Of a stretch of DNA of 64,000 bases, positions 26,182 to 35,268 are shown in pieces; the first letter of the stretch is position 1; each line of letters begins with the position of its first letter. Below the pieces are notes generated by a model. The model was not told the origin of the DNA, did not search any database, and saw only the letters and a list, made by a program, of their open reading frames with translations. Both the position numbers and the translations under genes were made by a program. The stretch spans positions 53,471-117,470 of the forward strand of contig PBFW01000005.1 of the NCBI GenBank assembly GCA_002719955.1, in the 5' to 3' direction. The DNA comes from Deltaproteobacteria bacterium. GTDB lineage: Bacteria > Myxococcota_A > UBA9160 > UBA4427.

Positions 26182-27326
26182 CGCTGGCGGGCGTCGATCT
26201 CTTCGATCTCGCGGTGCAACGCCTCGAAGCGACCCGCTTCGATGGCCGATCGTGCTCGCTCGAGAAGCTTCAAGTAATACGTGAGGTTATGGAGTGCAGC
26301 GAGGCGAGGGCCGAGGGCTTCTCCGATCTTGATGAGATGGCGCAGATAGCCCCGGCTATGATTCTGGCAGGCGGGACACGCGCAGTGCGGGTCGATGGCC
26401 CGATCATCTCTGGCAAAGCCTGCGTTGCGTAGGTGGAGCGTGCCCTGCGACGAATAGACCAGACCGTGGCGTCCGTTTCGCGTCGGGACGACGCAGTCGA
26501 AGAGGTCGACGCCCGCGGCGACTCCGTCGAGCAGGTCGATCGGGCGGCCGAGCCCCATCAGATAACGAGGCCGATCCCGGGGCAGGGATGAATTCGCGGT
26601 GGCGATGGCGCCCCGGCGTTCCTCGCGGGTTTCGCCCAGGCCGAGCCCGCCGTGGGCGTAGCCCTCGAAGTCGAGTTGGGCGGTCGCGTCTGCGCTCTGC
26701 CGTCGCAGGCGTTCCGAGGCACCGCCCTGGACGATCGCGAAGACCGCCTGGGAGGCTTTTCTACGCGCCTTCTGTGAACGCTCCGCCCATCGAAGGGTCC
26801 GCTCCACCGCGCGCTCCAGGGCGCGGGGCTCGGTTCGCCCGTCGTCGGCGTCCCCGATCGGGATGCATTCGTCGAGGACCATCGCGATATCGGACCCGAG
26901 GCGTTCTTGAATCCGGATCGCGCTCTCCGGCGTGAGGGTTCGCCGCTGCCCGTCCAGCGGGGACGTGAAGGTGACGCCCTGCTCGTCGATCTTGGCGCGA
27001 TCGGAGAGCGACGTGACCTGGAAACCGCCGCTGTCGGTGAGCCAGGGGCCCGACCAACCCGTGAATCCATGCAGCCCCCCGAGCGCCTCGACGGTCTCCT
27101 CCCCCGGTCGTTCATGCAGGTGGTAGGTATTCGAGAGCAGGATCTGGGCGCCGGCCTCAGCCAGCTCAGCCGCGCTGATCCCGCGCACGGCGCCGAAAGT
27201 GGCGACGGGCATGAACGTCGGGGTCTCGACGATGCCATGCGGGGTCGCCAGCCGTCCGCGCCTGGCGAGCCCATCCTGAGCGAGTATTTCGATCCCGAAG
27301 TCGGTCGCCATCGATCCCGATCCCAT
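26178..27326 (-). CDS. tgt: Queuine/preQ1 tRNA-guanine transglycosylase
   Basis: The product is 382 aa. ATG 27326 overlaps the queA stop (TGATG). The enzyme swaps guanine 34 of Asn, Asp, His and Tyr tRNAs for preQ1. Family marks are GIVETPTFMPVATFGAVRG, LTDSGGFQV with a catalytic aspartate, GGLGLGE, DLFDCVVPTRNGRHG with the nucleophile region, and zinc ligands CACPACQ with a later histidine. It works in sequence with the adjacent queA product in queuosine synthesis. Confidence 0.97.
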   Translation of the reverse strand: MGSGSMATDFGIEILAQDGLARRGRLATPHGIVETPTFMPVATFGAVRGISAAELAEAGAQILLSNTYHLHERPGEETVEALGGLHGFTGWSGPWLTDSGGFQVTSLSDRAKIDEQGVTFTSPLDGQRRTLTPESAIRIQERLGSDIAMVLDECIPIGDADDGRTEPRALERAVERTLRWAERSQKARRKASQAVFAIVQGGASERLRRQSADATAQLDFEGYAHGGLGLGETREERRGAIATANSSLPRDRPRYLMGLGRPIDLLDGVAAGVDLFDCVVPTRNGRHGLVYSSQGTLHLRNAGFARDDRAIDPHCACPACQNHSRGYLRHLIKIGEALGPRLAALHNLTYYLKLLERARSAIEAGRFEALHREIEEIDARQR

Positions 27327-28474
27327 CACGCGCCCTGCGCCGCACCCGGTCGGGGTGTGATCAGCATGGCGTCGCCGTAGGAGTAGAAGCGGTATCCGGC
27401 CCCGATCGCGTGACGATAAGCGGCCAGGAGCGACTCGCGTCCGACGAAGGCCGCGACCAGTAGCAGCAGGGACGACCTGGGCAGATGAAAATTCGTCAGC
27501 AGGGCGTCGACGACGCGAAAGGGCGCGCCGCCCGGTCGCATGAAGAGCCGCGTCTGGCCTCGGCCGGCCGCGAGCTGCCCCTGGTCATCGCAACAGCTCT
27601 CGAGTACCCGCGCCGTCGTGGTTCCGACCGCCACGATCCGCCCGCCGGCCCCACGCGTTCGGGCGATCGCCTCGGCGGTCGCCGACGGCAACTCGTAGAC
27701 CTCGGCGTGCAGCCGACCGGACTGGAGGGCCTCTGCATCGAGGGGCCGAAAGGTGCCCGCGCCCACGTGCAATACGACCTCGGCGATCGATGTGCCGCCC
27801 GATCGAAGTGCGTCGAAGAGTTCGGACGTGAAGTGGAGCCCCGCCGTCGGGGCCGCGATCGCTCCCGGTGCGCGCGCGTATACCGTCTGATAACGCTCGA
27901 GATCCTCGTCGCCAGGCTGTGAGGCGTCGCGCCGGATATAGGGCGGCAGGGGGGCCTCGCCCAGGGCATAGGGGTCGCTGCCGGGCGCGAAGCGCAGGCT
28001 GACCTCGCCGCGATCATGGATCGCCTCGACGCGCGCCGGATTCCCGGGTGATCGCCCGAGCACCAGTTCGAGGCCGACGCGCACGCGACCGGTGCATTTC
28101 AGGAGCGCGCGAAAGCGGGGGCCGCGTCCGTCGGGGGATTCGGTCGATCCATCAGCGGCTCGCGAAATCGGCTCCGCTCCGAGCAGCAGCGCTTCGGCCG
28201 CGCCCCCCGTCGCTTTTCGCCCCACCAGGCGGGCCGGCAGGACGCGTGTCGCATTCACGATCAGGAGATCGTTCGGGCCCAGAAAATGCCTCAGGTCCCG
28301 GACCTGGTATTCGCTCTCTGGCGCGAAGAGCGCGCCCGACTCGCGGTCGACGACGAGCAGCCTGGCCGCATCCCGCTGCGCCAGCGCGTTCTGCGCGATC
28401 GACGATTCGGGCAATTCGAAATCGTAGTCGTCGAGGATGGCCAGGGCGTCCTCGTTCGCGAGGGCTGGGCTCAT
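27326..28474 (-). CDS. queA: S-adenosylmethionine:tRNA ribosyltransferase-isomerase
   Basis: The product is 382 aa and begins DDYDFELPESSIAQ, the standard QueA start. LLVVDRESGALF, FLGPNDLLIVNATRVLPARL, PTAGLHFTSELF and the C-terminal TNFHLPRSSLLLLVAAFVG are all present. It converts preQ1 on tRNA to epoxyqueuosine with SAM as ribosyl donor. Its start overlaps the upstream glycosyl-hydrolase-like gene by four bases (ATGA), and its stop overlaps tgt. Confidence 0.97.
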   Translation of the reverse strand: MSPALANEDALAILDDYDFELPESSIAQNALAQRDAARLLVVDRESGALFAPESEYQVRDLRHFLGPNDLLIVNATRVLPARLVGRKATGGAAEALLLGAEPISRAADGSTESPDGRGPRFRALLKCTGRVRVGLELVLGRSPGNPARVEAIHDRGEVSLRFAPGSDPYALGEAPLPPYIRRDASQPGDEDLERYQTVYARAPGAIAAPTAGLHFTSELFDALRSGGTSIAEVVLHVGAGTFRPLDAEALQSGRLHAEVYELPSATAEAIARTRGAGGRIVAVGTTTARVLESCCDDQGQLAAGRGQTRLFMRPGGAPFRVVDALLTNFHLPRSSLLLLVAAFVGRESLLAAYRHAIGAGYRFYSYGDAMLITPRPGAAQGA

Positions 28475-29877
28475 CGCGTCGTCGCCGACCCGGCCAGCGT
28501 GTCCACCAGCCCAGGAGCCAGCGAGAGCGCGTCATCGGAAAAGAGCACTTCGCCTCGGAAGGCCAGGGTCCGCAGGCTGCGCACCTGAGCGGCCGCGCGA
28601 TCCGGATCTTTGTCGAAGAGCCAGACGCCGAGCCCGGGCCAGATGCGATCGCGCTGGGTCCAGCCGGCGAAGGTCTCGAGCTGGTAGCGCAGCAGCCGAT
28701 CGTCGAGGGTGTAGACCATCGGGATCGCGAGGTCGATCGCACCCGTTTCGAGCCAAGCGCGCCAGTCCTGGGCGAGTGAAAGATAGGCTCGATCGAAATA
28801 GGGGATCACCGCCGCCGAGAGCACGAGGCTCGGTGAGACCTGGCGACTCGCCGCCGCGATCTCCTCGACCAGTGTCGTCACCTGATGACGCCGCCACGCA
28901 TCCCAGGCCGAGGCTGAGCGAACCGTGCCCGGCGCTGCGCCGTCGATCGGATCGGGGCGTCCGGTTTCCGCTCGATACCGGGCCCGGGCTTCCGCGCCAT
29001 AGCCGAACTCGAGGCCGACCCCGAAACGAGAGCCGGGGCTGAAGGGGAGGACGCCGGGATGCCGGATGTAGTCGAGGTGGAGTCCGTCGAGTTCGGGATA
29101 GCGTTCGAGGAGCCCCCGAAAGGTCGAGACGAGACGTTCCCGCACGACCGCTACGGCGGGGTCGAGGTAGATCCCGCGCGTGCCCATGCGATAGAAACGT
29201 CGGTCGGGTTCCGGCAGGTCGAGGTTGGGATAGTCGAGCAGCGAGCGCCCCAGCCGGTCGACCAGGATCGCGGAGGGTCCGAGGTCCTCGATCATTCGGG
29301 CGTCGAGGCGCGTCGAGAGCGAGAGCACATTGACCCAGGCGTGGACCTTCAGCCCGTCCGCATGGGCCGCGCCGAGCAACTCGGAGAGGGGGTCCCTGCC
29401 GTTGGCAACCAGTCGATCGACAGCGGGGGCGCGCTCGATGTCCGGGCCCGCCGGATAGAAGGCGCGGCCGCCGCGATAGACCTGGACGAAGAGGTCGGTG
29501 GCGCCGAGGCGCTGCGCTCGTTCGAGAAGCGCCGCGATTCGCGTTGGGTCGTCGAGCACGCGAACGCTGCCCTCGGCGAGCACCCAGAGTCCTCGCGCCG
29601 GCGGCGAATAGCTCTCTGCGAAGGCTGCGGACAGGGGTGGCGCGCCGTCGTCGGGGCTCTGCGCAGCGGTTGCGCGCGTGATTCCCGAAGCCTCTGCCTC
29701 GGTCCCTCCCTTCGGAAACTCCCCCGGCGGCCCGTCGTCCGGTGCACAGGCGAGCAAGAGCGCCGCAAGCAGGACACCCAAGCCCGCCAGAAGACGAAGA
29801 GAACCGGAATGAGTCGGATGGGGTTGCAAAGCGGGCACACGGTAACTTTGCGTGCCCTTCACCTCAATGCATGGCAC
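28471..29877 (-). CDS. Lipoprotein with GHL10-type glycosyl-hydrolase-like barrel
   Basis: The product is up to 468 aa. GTG 29877 is the longest start; GTG 29838 is also possible. A signal peptide ends in LLLAC, a lipobox. From about residue 95 the barrel reads RGLWVLAEGS, GATDLFVQVYRGGRAFYP, LKVHAWVNVLSLS, LDGLHLDYIRHPG and AIDLAIPMVYTLD, matching the GHL10/YngK family of putative peptidoglycan- or glycan-acting hydrolases. The aspartate in LHLDYIRH fits a catalytic acid. It overlaps queA, and an operon with tRNA modification genes is unexpected. Confidence 0.82.
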   Translation of the reverse strand: MPCIEVKGTQSYRVPALQPHPTHSGSLRLLAGLGVLLAALLLACAPDDGPPGEFPKGGTEAEASGITRATAAQSPDDGAPPLSAAFAESYSPPARGLWVLAEGSVRVLDDPTRIAALLERAQRLGATDLFVQVYRGGRAFYPAGPDIERAPAVDRLVANGRDPLSELLGAAHADGLKVHAWVNVLSLSTRLDARMIEDLGPSAILVDRLGRSLLDYPNLDLPEPDRRFYRMGTRGIYLDPAVAVVRERLVSTFRGLLERYPELDGLHLDYIRHPGVLPFSPGSRFGVGLEFGYGAEARARYRAETGRPDPIDGAAPGTVRSASAWDAWRRHQVTTLVEEIAAASRQVSPSLVLSAAVIPYFDRAYLSLAQDWRAWLETGAIDLAIPMVYTLDDRLLRYQLETFAGWTQRDRIWPGLGVWLFDKDPDRAAAQVRSLRTLAFRGEVLFSDDALSLAPGLVDTLAGSATTR

Positions 29878-29978
29878 TCACTCAGGTGACCCGTGCCAGA
29901 AATCGGCCGATTGACAGCGGCTCGTGCATGGTCAGAATCATTGGATCCATCCGTGGCGACACGGACAGGGAGTTGGCG

Positions 29979-32192
29979 GTGACGAACGTCATGAAGACCT
30001 TCGCGATTCGGAGCAGGCGAGCGGGCCCACGATCCTCAGCGATTGCCATGCGGATCGCCGCGTGGACCGCCGTGCTCTCCATGGCCACCGGCGTCTCTGC
30101 CAGCTCCGCCCCCGAGCCGGGCGCCGAGCGGGTCGAGGCGTCGAGCGAGGTGGGGGACGCCGTTGCCCAGCACGTCGTGCACACGGCCTTGCCCGCGTTC
30201 GATGAATTCCTGGGTGGGATGCCAACGCCGCCCGCCGATCGAATCCTGCGGGCCCAGAGCAAATCGCTCCTCGGAGATCCCGCCGCGCTCTTGCGCGCCG
30301 CTGGCCTGGCGATCGAACAGGAGGATTTTTCCCACGCCGACTGGCTCTACGCCCAGCTCTCCGCGCGCCACGCGATCATCGGCGATCACGCCGGTTTGCG
30401 GCGTGCGCGACTGCAACTCGACATGGGCCGTGCCGAGGAGGCGCGCCAGATCGCCGAACGGACGCTCGCCGACTTCGCGGAATCTCCGCTGCGCGCCGAG
30501 CTGCACGAACTCGTCGGTGAGGCCCTCGTGGCCAGCCGGAACGAGAGCGCTGCGAGGGAGGCCTGGTCGGCCGCGCTCTCCGATACCCAGGAGGACGTGC
30601 AGCGGGCCGCGCTTCTGCGGCGCGTGGCACGCAGCGAGGAACGCTCGGGCGAGGATCGCGCGGCGGCAGTGACCTGGCGCTTGCTCTGGTATGCCCATCC
30701 GGCGAGCGAGGAAGCGAAGCAGGCCAGCCATCGCCTCGATGTCATCGAAGCCCACCTTGGCGAGCAGCTGAGGCGGGCGAGTGATTGGCGCCGCCGCGGA
30801 GACCGGCTCTTTCGCAAGCGCCTGAACGAGGAAGCATTGGCCGCCTACGACCGCGCCCTCGAGATGGGCCTCTCGGCCTCTGAAACGCGGCGAACCGGCA
30901 AACAGCGGGCCCAGACGCTGTTCCGGATGAGGCGCTATCCAGAGGCCGTCAGCGGCTTCGAATCGCTTCCCCAGACGGGGGACACGCCGATCTGGCTGGC
31001 GCGTTCGATGGCCCGCGCCGATCGCGTGCTCGAGTCGATCGCAGCCTTCGAGAAGGTGGCTCGAAAATCGGGCCCGAATCGACTCCGCGCCCACTATCTG
31101 GCGGCACTCCTGCTCGATGGCCGGGATCGCGACGAAGAGGCCCGTGCTCATTTCAAGGTCCTGGCCGAGGACAAGGGCGAGAATGGGATGCACCGAGCGG
31201 CGCTCTGGCGTCTGGGTTGGAGCGATTTTCGACACGGCCGCTTCGAGCGCGCCGCCCTCCGTTTCGAGGCGCTCGCCGACGCCACCGCGGATCCGATCGA
31301 TCGCCTGCGGCCCGTCTACTGGCAGGGTCGCGCCCTCGAGGCCGCTGGGCGGAGTGGAAAAGCACAGCTTCTCTTCGCGGAGCTCGCCGAGGAATATCCG
31401 CTCGCCTACTACGGCTGGCGGGCTCGGGAACGAACCGGTCGCGTCGGACTCGTGCGCCCCGAGCACGTGATTGATCCGGGCCGGGCTGCGCTGCCGGCGG
31501 GCGCGCTCGAGCGGATTCGAATCCTGATGGAGGCGGGACTCGTCGACGCGGGCGCGGACGAAACGGCGCGTCTGGTTCGCCGGGCGCGCGGGCTGAACGA
31601 TCGCATTGCGCTCGCCCGCCTGCTGACGTCCGCAAGAGATTTCAATCGCGCCCAACGGGTCATCGTCGATGCCTATACGGCGCCCCTGGCGCGCGGGCCG
31701 ATCCAGGGGCTCGAGGAACTCTGGCGGTATGCCTGGCCTTCGGCCTATTCGGGACTCGTCGATGCCGCGACCGCCTCCGACGAGAGCGTCGATCCGGAAC
31801 TCGTCTATTCCATCATGCGGGAGGAGAGCGGCTATCGGCCCAAGATCATCTCGCCGGTCGGCGCCCGGGGGTTGCTGCAGATCATGCGGGAGACAGGGGC
31901 TCAGTTGGCCGATCGAAGCGGGCGAGCCACTTTCGATCCCGATGATCTATTCGACCCGCGCACGAATATCGAACTCGGCTCATTCTATCTCTTCGAATTG
32001 AGCAAGATCTTTCCGACCAAGCTCTCGGCCTCGATTGCGAGCTATAACGCCGGTCCACGTGTCGTGTCCGATTGGGTCGACGAGAACACGCGGCCGGATG
32101 ATGAGTGGGTCGAATCGATTCCCTACTCGCAGACGCGAGGCTACGTGAAGCGTGTGATGCGCAGCGTCCAGGCCTACCGGCTGCTCTACTGA
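29979..32192 (+). CDS. Soluble lytic murein transglycosylase
   Basis: The product is 737 aa. GTG 29979 is chosen for AGGGAG six bases upstream; the signal peptide then ends near SMATGVSA. Residues 60-560 are a superhelical TPR-like region (repeated ALR/AxRRA helices). The C-terminal SLT domain has the catalytic glutamate in IMREESGYRP, GARGLLQIM, SIASYNAGP and the closing RGYVKRVM. It cuts peptidoglycan between MurNAc and GlcNAc to give anhydro-muropeptides in the periplasm. It is divergent from the GHL10 operon. Confidence 0.92.
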   Translation: MTNVMKTFAIRSRRAGPRSSAIAMRIAAWTAVLSMATGVSASSAPEPGAERVEASSEVGDAVAQHVVHTALPAFDEFLGGMPTPPADRILRAQSKSLLGDPAALLRAAGLAIEQEDFSHADWLYAQLSARHAIIGDHAGLRRARLQLDMGRAEEARQIAERTLADFAESPLRAELHELVGEALVASRNESAAREAWSAALSDTQEDVQRAALLRRVARSEERSGEDRAAAVTWRLLWYAHPASEEAKQASHRLDVIEAHLGEQLRRASDWRRRGDRLFRKRLNEEALAAYDRALEMGLSASETRRTGKQRAQTLFRMRRYPEAVSGFESLPQTGDTPIWLARSMARADRVLESIAAFEKVARKSGPNRLRAHYLAALLLDGRDRDEEARAHFKVLAEDKGENGMHRAALWRLGWSDFRHGRFERAALRFEALADATADPIDRLRPVYWQGRALEAAGRSGKAQLLFAELAEEYPLAYYGWRARERTGRVGLVRPEHVIDPGRAALPAGALERIRILMEAGLVDAGADETARLVRRARGLNDRIALARLLTSARDFNRAQRVIVDAYTAPLARGPIQGLEELWRYAWPSAYSGLVDAATASDESVDPELVYSIMREESGYRPKIISPVGARGLLQIMRETGAQLADRSGRATFDPDDLFDPRTNIELGSFYLFELSKIFPTKLSASIASYNAGPRVVSDWVDENTRPDDEWVESIPYSQTRGYVKRVMRSVQAYRLLY

Positions 32193-32387
32193 GGGAAACC
32201 CCTCGGCCCCGCCTGCGATCTCGTCTCCGCTGACCTGCCGAGCCGTTGCCATGAGCGCGATTCAACCGTGATCGGCGCCACTTCGGATGGAGAAAATGCT
32301 CGTGTGAGGCGTTGAGAACCCTTCCCCGACGACCGATGAGGGAGACTGCTGGCTCGTCCTTCCGGGAGGGGCGCAGGGAGGTGCCCC

Positions 32388-32828
32388 ATGTCTCTTCGAT
32401 TGCAAGCGGGCCGCGCGACCGGTTCGATCTTGCTTCTATTGGTCCTGCTCTCGGGAGCCGGGGTCTGGAACTACCATCGAAATCTTCAGATCGAGAAGCT
32501 GAGTGGGGAAAGGCGGCCCTATGAGAGCTATGCCGTCGCCGATGTCGAAGCGCTACGGGCCGCCTATGCCTCCGAACTCTATGGCGTTCGGGCCCGATTC
32601 GATGCCGCCAAACGCAAGCGGATCCGACCGAAGCGGGATGTCGGGTCGTTCTCCGACAACGTCGCCCAGTTTCAGCGCACGGCGCAGACCAGTGCGGCGA
32701 TTCGAGATGCCGCGGCTGGGGTGGCCGATCGACAGGATCAGATCGCCGAACTCGAGCGCGAACTCGATCTCCGCGAGCGTTTCGGCGTCGGTCTGATGCG
32801 CCACGTGAAGCGACTGACCACGATCTAG
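32388..32828 (+). CDS. Small inner-membrane coiled-coil protein
   Basis: The product is 146 aa from ATG 32388 with GGGAGG upstream. One hydrophobic segment at residues 11-27 (GSILLLLVLLSGAGVW) is followed by a charged helical region rich in Arg and Glu, ending AELERELDLRERFG. It has bitopic membrane topology with a periplasmic coiled coil. No family was recognised. It lies about 195 bases after the transglycosylase on the same strand. Confidence 0.6.
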   Translation: MSLRLQAGRATGSILLLLVLLSGAGVWNYHRNLQIEKLSGERRPYESYAVADVEALRAAYASELYGVRARFDAAKRKRIRPKRDVGSFSDNVAQFQRTAQTSAAIRDAAAGVADRQDQIAELERELDLRERFGVGLMRHVKRLTTI

Positions 32829-32867
32829 GCGCTCAGTTTCGGGCTCCTCCGCCCGGCCAGGCAGCGT

Positions 32868-33641
32868 TTATACGACATCGATCTCCGGCGGTTCCGCGGC
32901 GCCATCGGCGTCGGCATCCGTGTCGATGTCGAGACCGCCTGATTCGCCCTCGGTGTCGTCGAACATTTTCTCGGTCGGCGCGGCCTTCTTGTCCATCGCC
33001 ATCTCGTCGTCCGGCGCGGCTGCGGTCTCCTCATCGTCCAGCAGTTGCGCCATCGGACGCACGACCTTCGGCTTCGGCGCACTGGAAACCTGTTTGGCCT
33101 CGACCGGCGGCCGATCCTGCTGGTTCAATTCACATTTGGGACAGACCGGCTCTTCCTTGCCCAGATCGTAGAATTTGGCGTCGCAACCGAAGCAGATCCA
33201 TTTGAAACCGAACTTCGGATGTCGCGGGCCGGTGGGCGCGATCGGCTTCTTCGGGCGCGCCTTCTTGGGGCCCTCAGCGGAACCAGCCGCCTTGCCCCTC
33301 TTGCCCGCCTTCTTGGCGGCGGCCTTCTTGGCGGTCTCCTTCGAAGCCGCCTTCTTCGGCGGAACCGTCTTCTTGGAAGTCGATTTGGCGGCCTTCTTCG
33401 TAGAGCCGGCCTTGGCTGTCTTCTTGGCAGCGGCCTTCTTGGCGGTCTCCTTCGGAGCCGTCTTCTTCGGCGCGGCTTTCTTCTTCGCCTCCTTGGGCTT
33501 GGCCGGCTTGCCCTTCTTCTTCTTGGAGGGCTTGGCCGCGGTCTTCTTTGCGGATTTCGCCTTTTTCGCCGGGGTCTTGGCGGGCTTCTTGGCCGCCTTC
33601 TTCGCGGTCTTCTTCGCCGCCTTTTTCTTGCTCGCCGCCAT
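32868..33641 (-). CDS. Histone-H1-like lysine tail fused to a FYDLN-acid zinc ribbon
   Basis: The product is 257 aa with three parts. Residues 1-125 are a Lys/Ala/Pro tail of AAKK and KKAA repeats like histone H1 and AlgP. Residues 140-178 are the TIGR02300 (FYDLN acid) domain, with KWICFGC, then FYDLGKEEPVCPKCE; two C-x2-C pairs should bind zinc. Residues 195-257 are very acidic, with repeated Asp. The tail likely binds DNA or RNA. The zinc-ribbon family is usually found without such a long basic tail. The gene starts at ATG 33641, and the 51-base repeat inside the tail suggests growth by duplication. Confidence 0.83.
   Translation of the reverse strand: MAASKKKAAKKTAKKAAKKPAKTPAKKAKSAKKTAAKPSKKKKGKPAKPKEAKKKAAPKKTAPKETAKKAAAKKTAKAGSTKKAAKSTSKKTVPPKKAASKETAKKAAAKKAGKRGKAAGSAEGPKKARPKKPIAPTGPRHPKFGFKWICFGCDAKFYDLGKEEPVCPKCELNQQDRPPVEAKQVSSAPKPKVVRPMAQLLDDEETAAAPDDEMAMDKKAAPTEKMFDDTEGESGGLDIDTDADADGAAEPPEIDVV
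33310..33471. repeat. 51-base imperfect direct repeat inside the H1-like tail
   Basis: Copies at 33310-33360 and 33421-33471 match at 48 of 51 positions and lie 111 bases apart. They encode KKAASKETAKKAAAKK and KKAAPKETAKKAAAKK. The repeat lies within the reading frame, so copy number could change tail length without a frameshift. Confidence 0.8.
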
Positions 33642-33844
33642 TCATCCCTCTCCGGGGTCGAGAAAGTCCATTTTCCTCGTACACAAAGCGACGGTGCTTG
33701 TAGCCGTTCAGCGCGTTTCAGGCCAGTCTTCGGGCCCGACTTGGGCAGGAATTGTGGATTGGGTCGAAAAACTCCCAGTGGTAATCGGGGTGAGGGGAGG
33801 GCGGTTTCACATCCTTCGCCGCCGGCATCCAGGCGTCGGGGGCC

Positions 33845-34534
33845 CTATCGCAGATCGCTGCTCACCGGCGTATCTCGCGTTTCCCGATCCCCAGCGGCCG
33901 CGACGGCGGGGAGCTCGGTGCGCGCGAAATGGGAATGGAACACGATCGGATCGACATCGGAGACCGCCGTGATCTGGATTCGATGCTCTACGCGCAGCGT
34001 CTGGTCGCGGTCGTCGACGCGATAGAGATTGGTGCCGTAGGCCTGGCGCTGGCTCCAGTTCACCTGAAGGCCCGTTTCGGTCCAGGTCCAGGTCGACGAA
34101 AAATCTTCGCCGCGAGAATCCGTGAGGATCTCGGGGATATCGTCGAGCCGAACCTGACGCAGGGAATCGCCGCCCTCGCGGCGGACGACCTCATGCAGGT
34201 TTTCGCCGTCCCAGCTGAAACTCATCTCGGGGGGCGGCACCGTCGTCTTCTTGAGGATCCCACTGGCCATCGTACGGACGATCCAGGAGAGACTGTCGAT
34301 GGCGGCCTCGATGCTCCGCAACCGTGAGGCATCCTCGTCGTCATCGGGAATCCGGTCCCAGTGACCGTCATAGAGCGCTAATTCGGTCGGGCCGGGGGAA
34401 TCGGGGAGGACGACGCCTTCGTTGGCCTTCGCCACAGGGAGGGTCATGAAGGCCGCGGTCGCGATGAGGCCGGCGATGAGCGTGGGGCGCAAGCGGAGAC
34501 AAGAGGGAGAGTGGAGGGAGAATCGCTGCTTCAT
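33845..34534 (-). CDS. Exported protein of unknown function
   Basis: The product is 229 aa with a cleavable signal peptide (residues 1-38, ending PVAKA). The body is mixed, with a conserved-looking helix (RLRSIEAAIDSLSWIVRTMA) and a beta-rich second half (DFSSTWTWTETGLQVNW, TLRVEHRIQIT). No family was recognised. Its start overlaps the TetR stop by four bases, so the repressor and this protein form one transcript. It may be an envelope protein whose level the repressor sets. Confidence 0.65.
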   Translation of the reverse strand: MKQRFSLHSPSCLRLRPTLIAGLIATAAFMTLPVAKANEGVVLPDSPGPTELALYDGHWDRIPDDDEDASRLRSIEAAIDSLSWIVRTMASGILKKTTVPPPEMSFSWDGENLHEVVRREGGDSLRQVRLDDIPEILTDSRGEDFSSTWTWTETGLQVNWSQRQAYGTNLYRVDDRDQTLRVEHRIQITAVSDVDPIVFHSHFARTELPAVAAAGDRETRDTPVSSDLR

Positions 34535-35238
34535 CTTGGCCTCTGGAATGATCGGGAGCGCTGAACCGGCGTTTCACCCGAGAAGGGTCTCGCCTTGGGA
34601 GGGTCTGGTTCGGTCGCCTCTGAAGTGGCCACGACGAGCTGTCGGGTCAAGGCGCAGAGCATGCGCCGATGTCGCTGAACGAAATGCGGGGCCAGCGTAT
34701 CGAGCCCGAGGGTGCCTTCGACCGCGCTGTGGGTAGCGACCCAGACGAGCGACGTGCTGGAGAGGATCAGCGAAAACTCGGAGGCATCGATGGTCTTGGG
34801 GGCGGATGGATCGGCGTGGTCGTCGATCGCCGCCTGAATCGACGCGAGCAGCGCGCGCAAGTGGGTGTCGGATTCCGCGTCCGTGACCGGTTCGGCGTCG
34901 ATCATCTGTCGTAGAAGCAGGCGGGCCGCGCTGGGACGATCGATGACGAAATCGACCCAGACGTCCGCGATCGCCTCGAGACGCTCGGTCGGTGCCTCCT
35001 CCGTAGCGAGGACCCGGCGCGTGATGTCCCGGACGACACTGGTGATGGAGGCGCTGTAGAGCGAGGCCTTGTCGGGGAAGTGATAGAGGACCGATGGCCG
35101 CCGGATGCCCGCGCGGCGGGCGATCTCGTCGATCCGCCCGCCCGCGAAGCCCGCTTCGCCAAAGACGTCGATCGCAATCCGGACGAGTTCGGCGCGTCTT
35201 CGTTCACCCGGGCGTGCGGAGGGAAGATCGGGGGGCAT
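34531..35238 (-). CDS. TetR/AcrR-family transcriptional regulator
   Basis: The product is 235 aa. The HTH at residues 25-60 reads VFGEAGFAGGRIDEIARRAG then RRPSVLYHFPDKASLYSA, the standard TetR pattern. The C-terminal domain holds a ligand-binding helical core (RLLLRQMIDAEPVTDAE). It is the first gene of a pair with the exported protein at 33845-34534, and an operator-like repeat lies just upstream, so autorepression is likely. The ligand is unknown. Confidence 0.9.
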   Translation of the reverse strand: MPPDLPSARPGERRRAELVRIAIDVFGEAGFAGGRIDEIARRAGIRRPSVLYHFPDKASLYSASITSVVRDITRRVLATEEAPTERLEAIADVWVDFVIDRPSAARLLLRQMIDAEPVTDAESDTHLRALLASIQAAIDDHADPSAPKTIDASEFSLILSSTSLVWVATHSAVEGTLGLDTLAPHFVQRHRRMLCALTRQLVVATSEATEPDPPKARPFSGETPVQRSRSFQRPR

Positions 35239-35252
35239 CCTTTCACCCTACC

Positions 35253-35268
35253 TACCAGTCAGTCAGTA
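35253..35268. promoter_or_regulatory. Candidate TetR operator upstream of the tetR gene
   Basis: TACCAGTCAGTCAGTA lies 15 bases before the TetR start codon. The GTCAGTCAGT core is close to the CAGTCAGT-type sites of many TetR/AcrR proteins that control lipid and xenobiotic genes. It overlaps where an own-promoter would be expected. Confidence 0.5.

Noticed and set aside
33045..34025. 326-codon plus-strand frame rich in Leu and Arg
   Set aside because: It is the antisense shadow of the lysine-repeat tail, whose codons give Leu-rich translations on the other strand.
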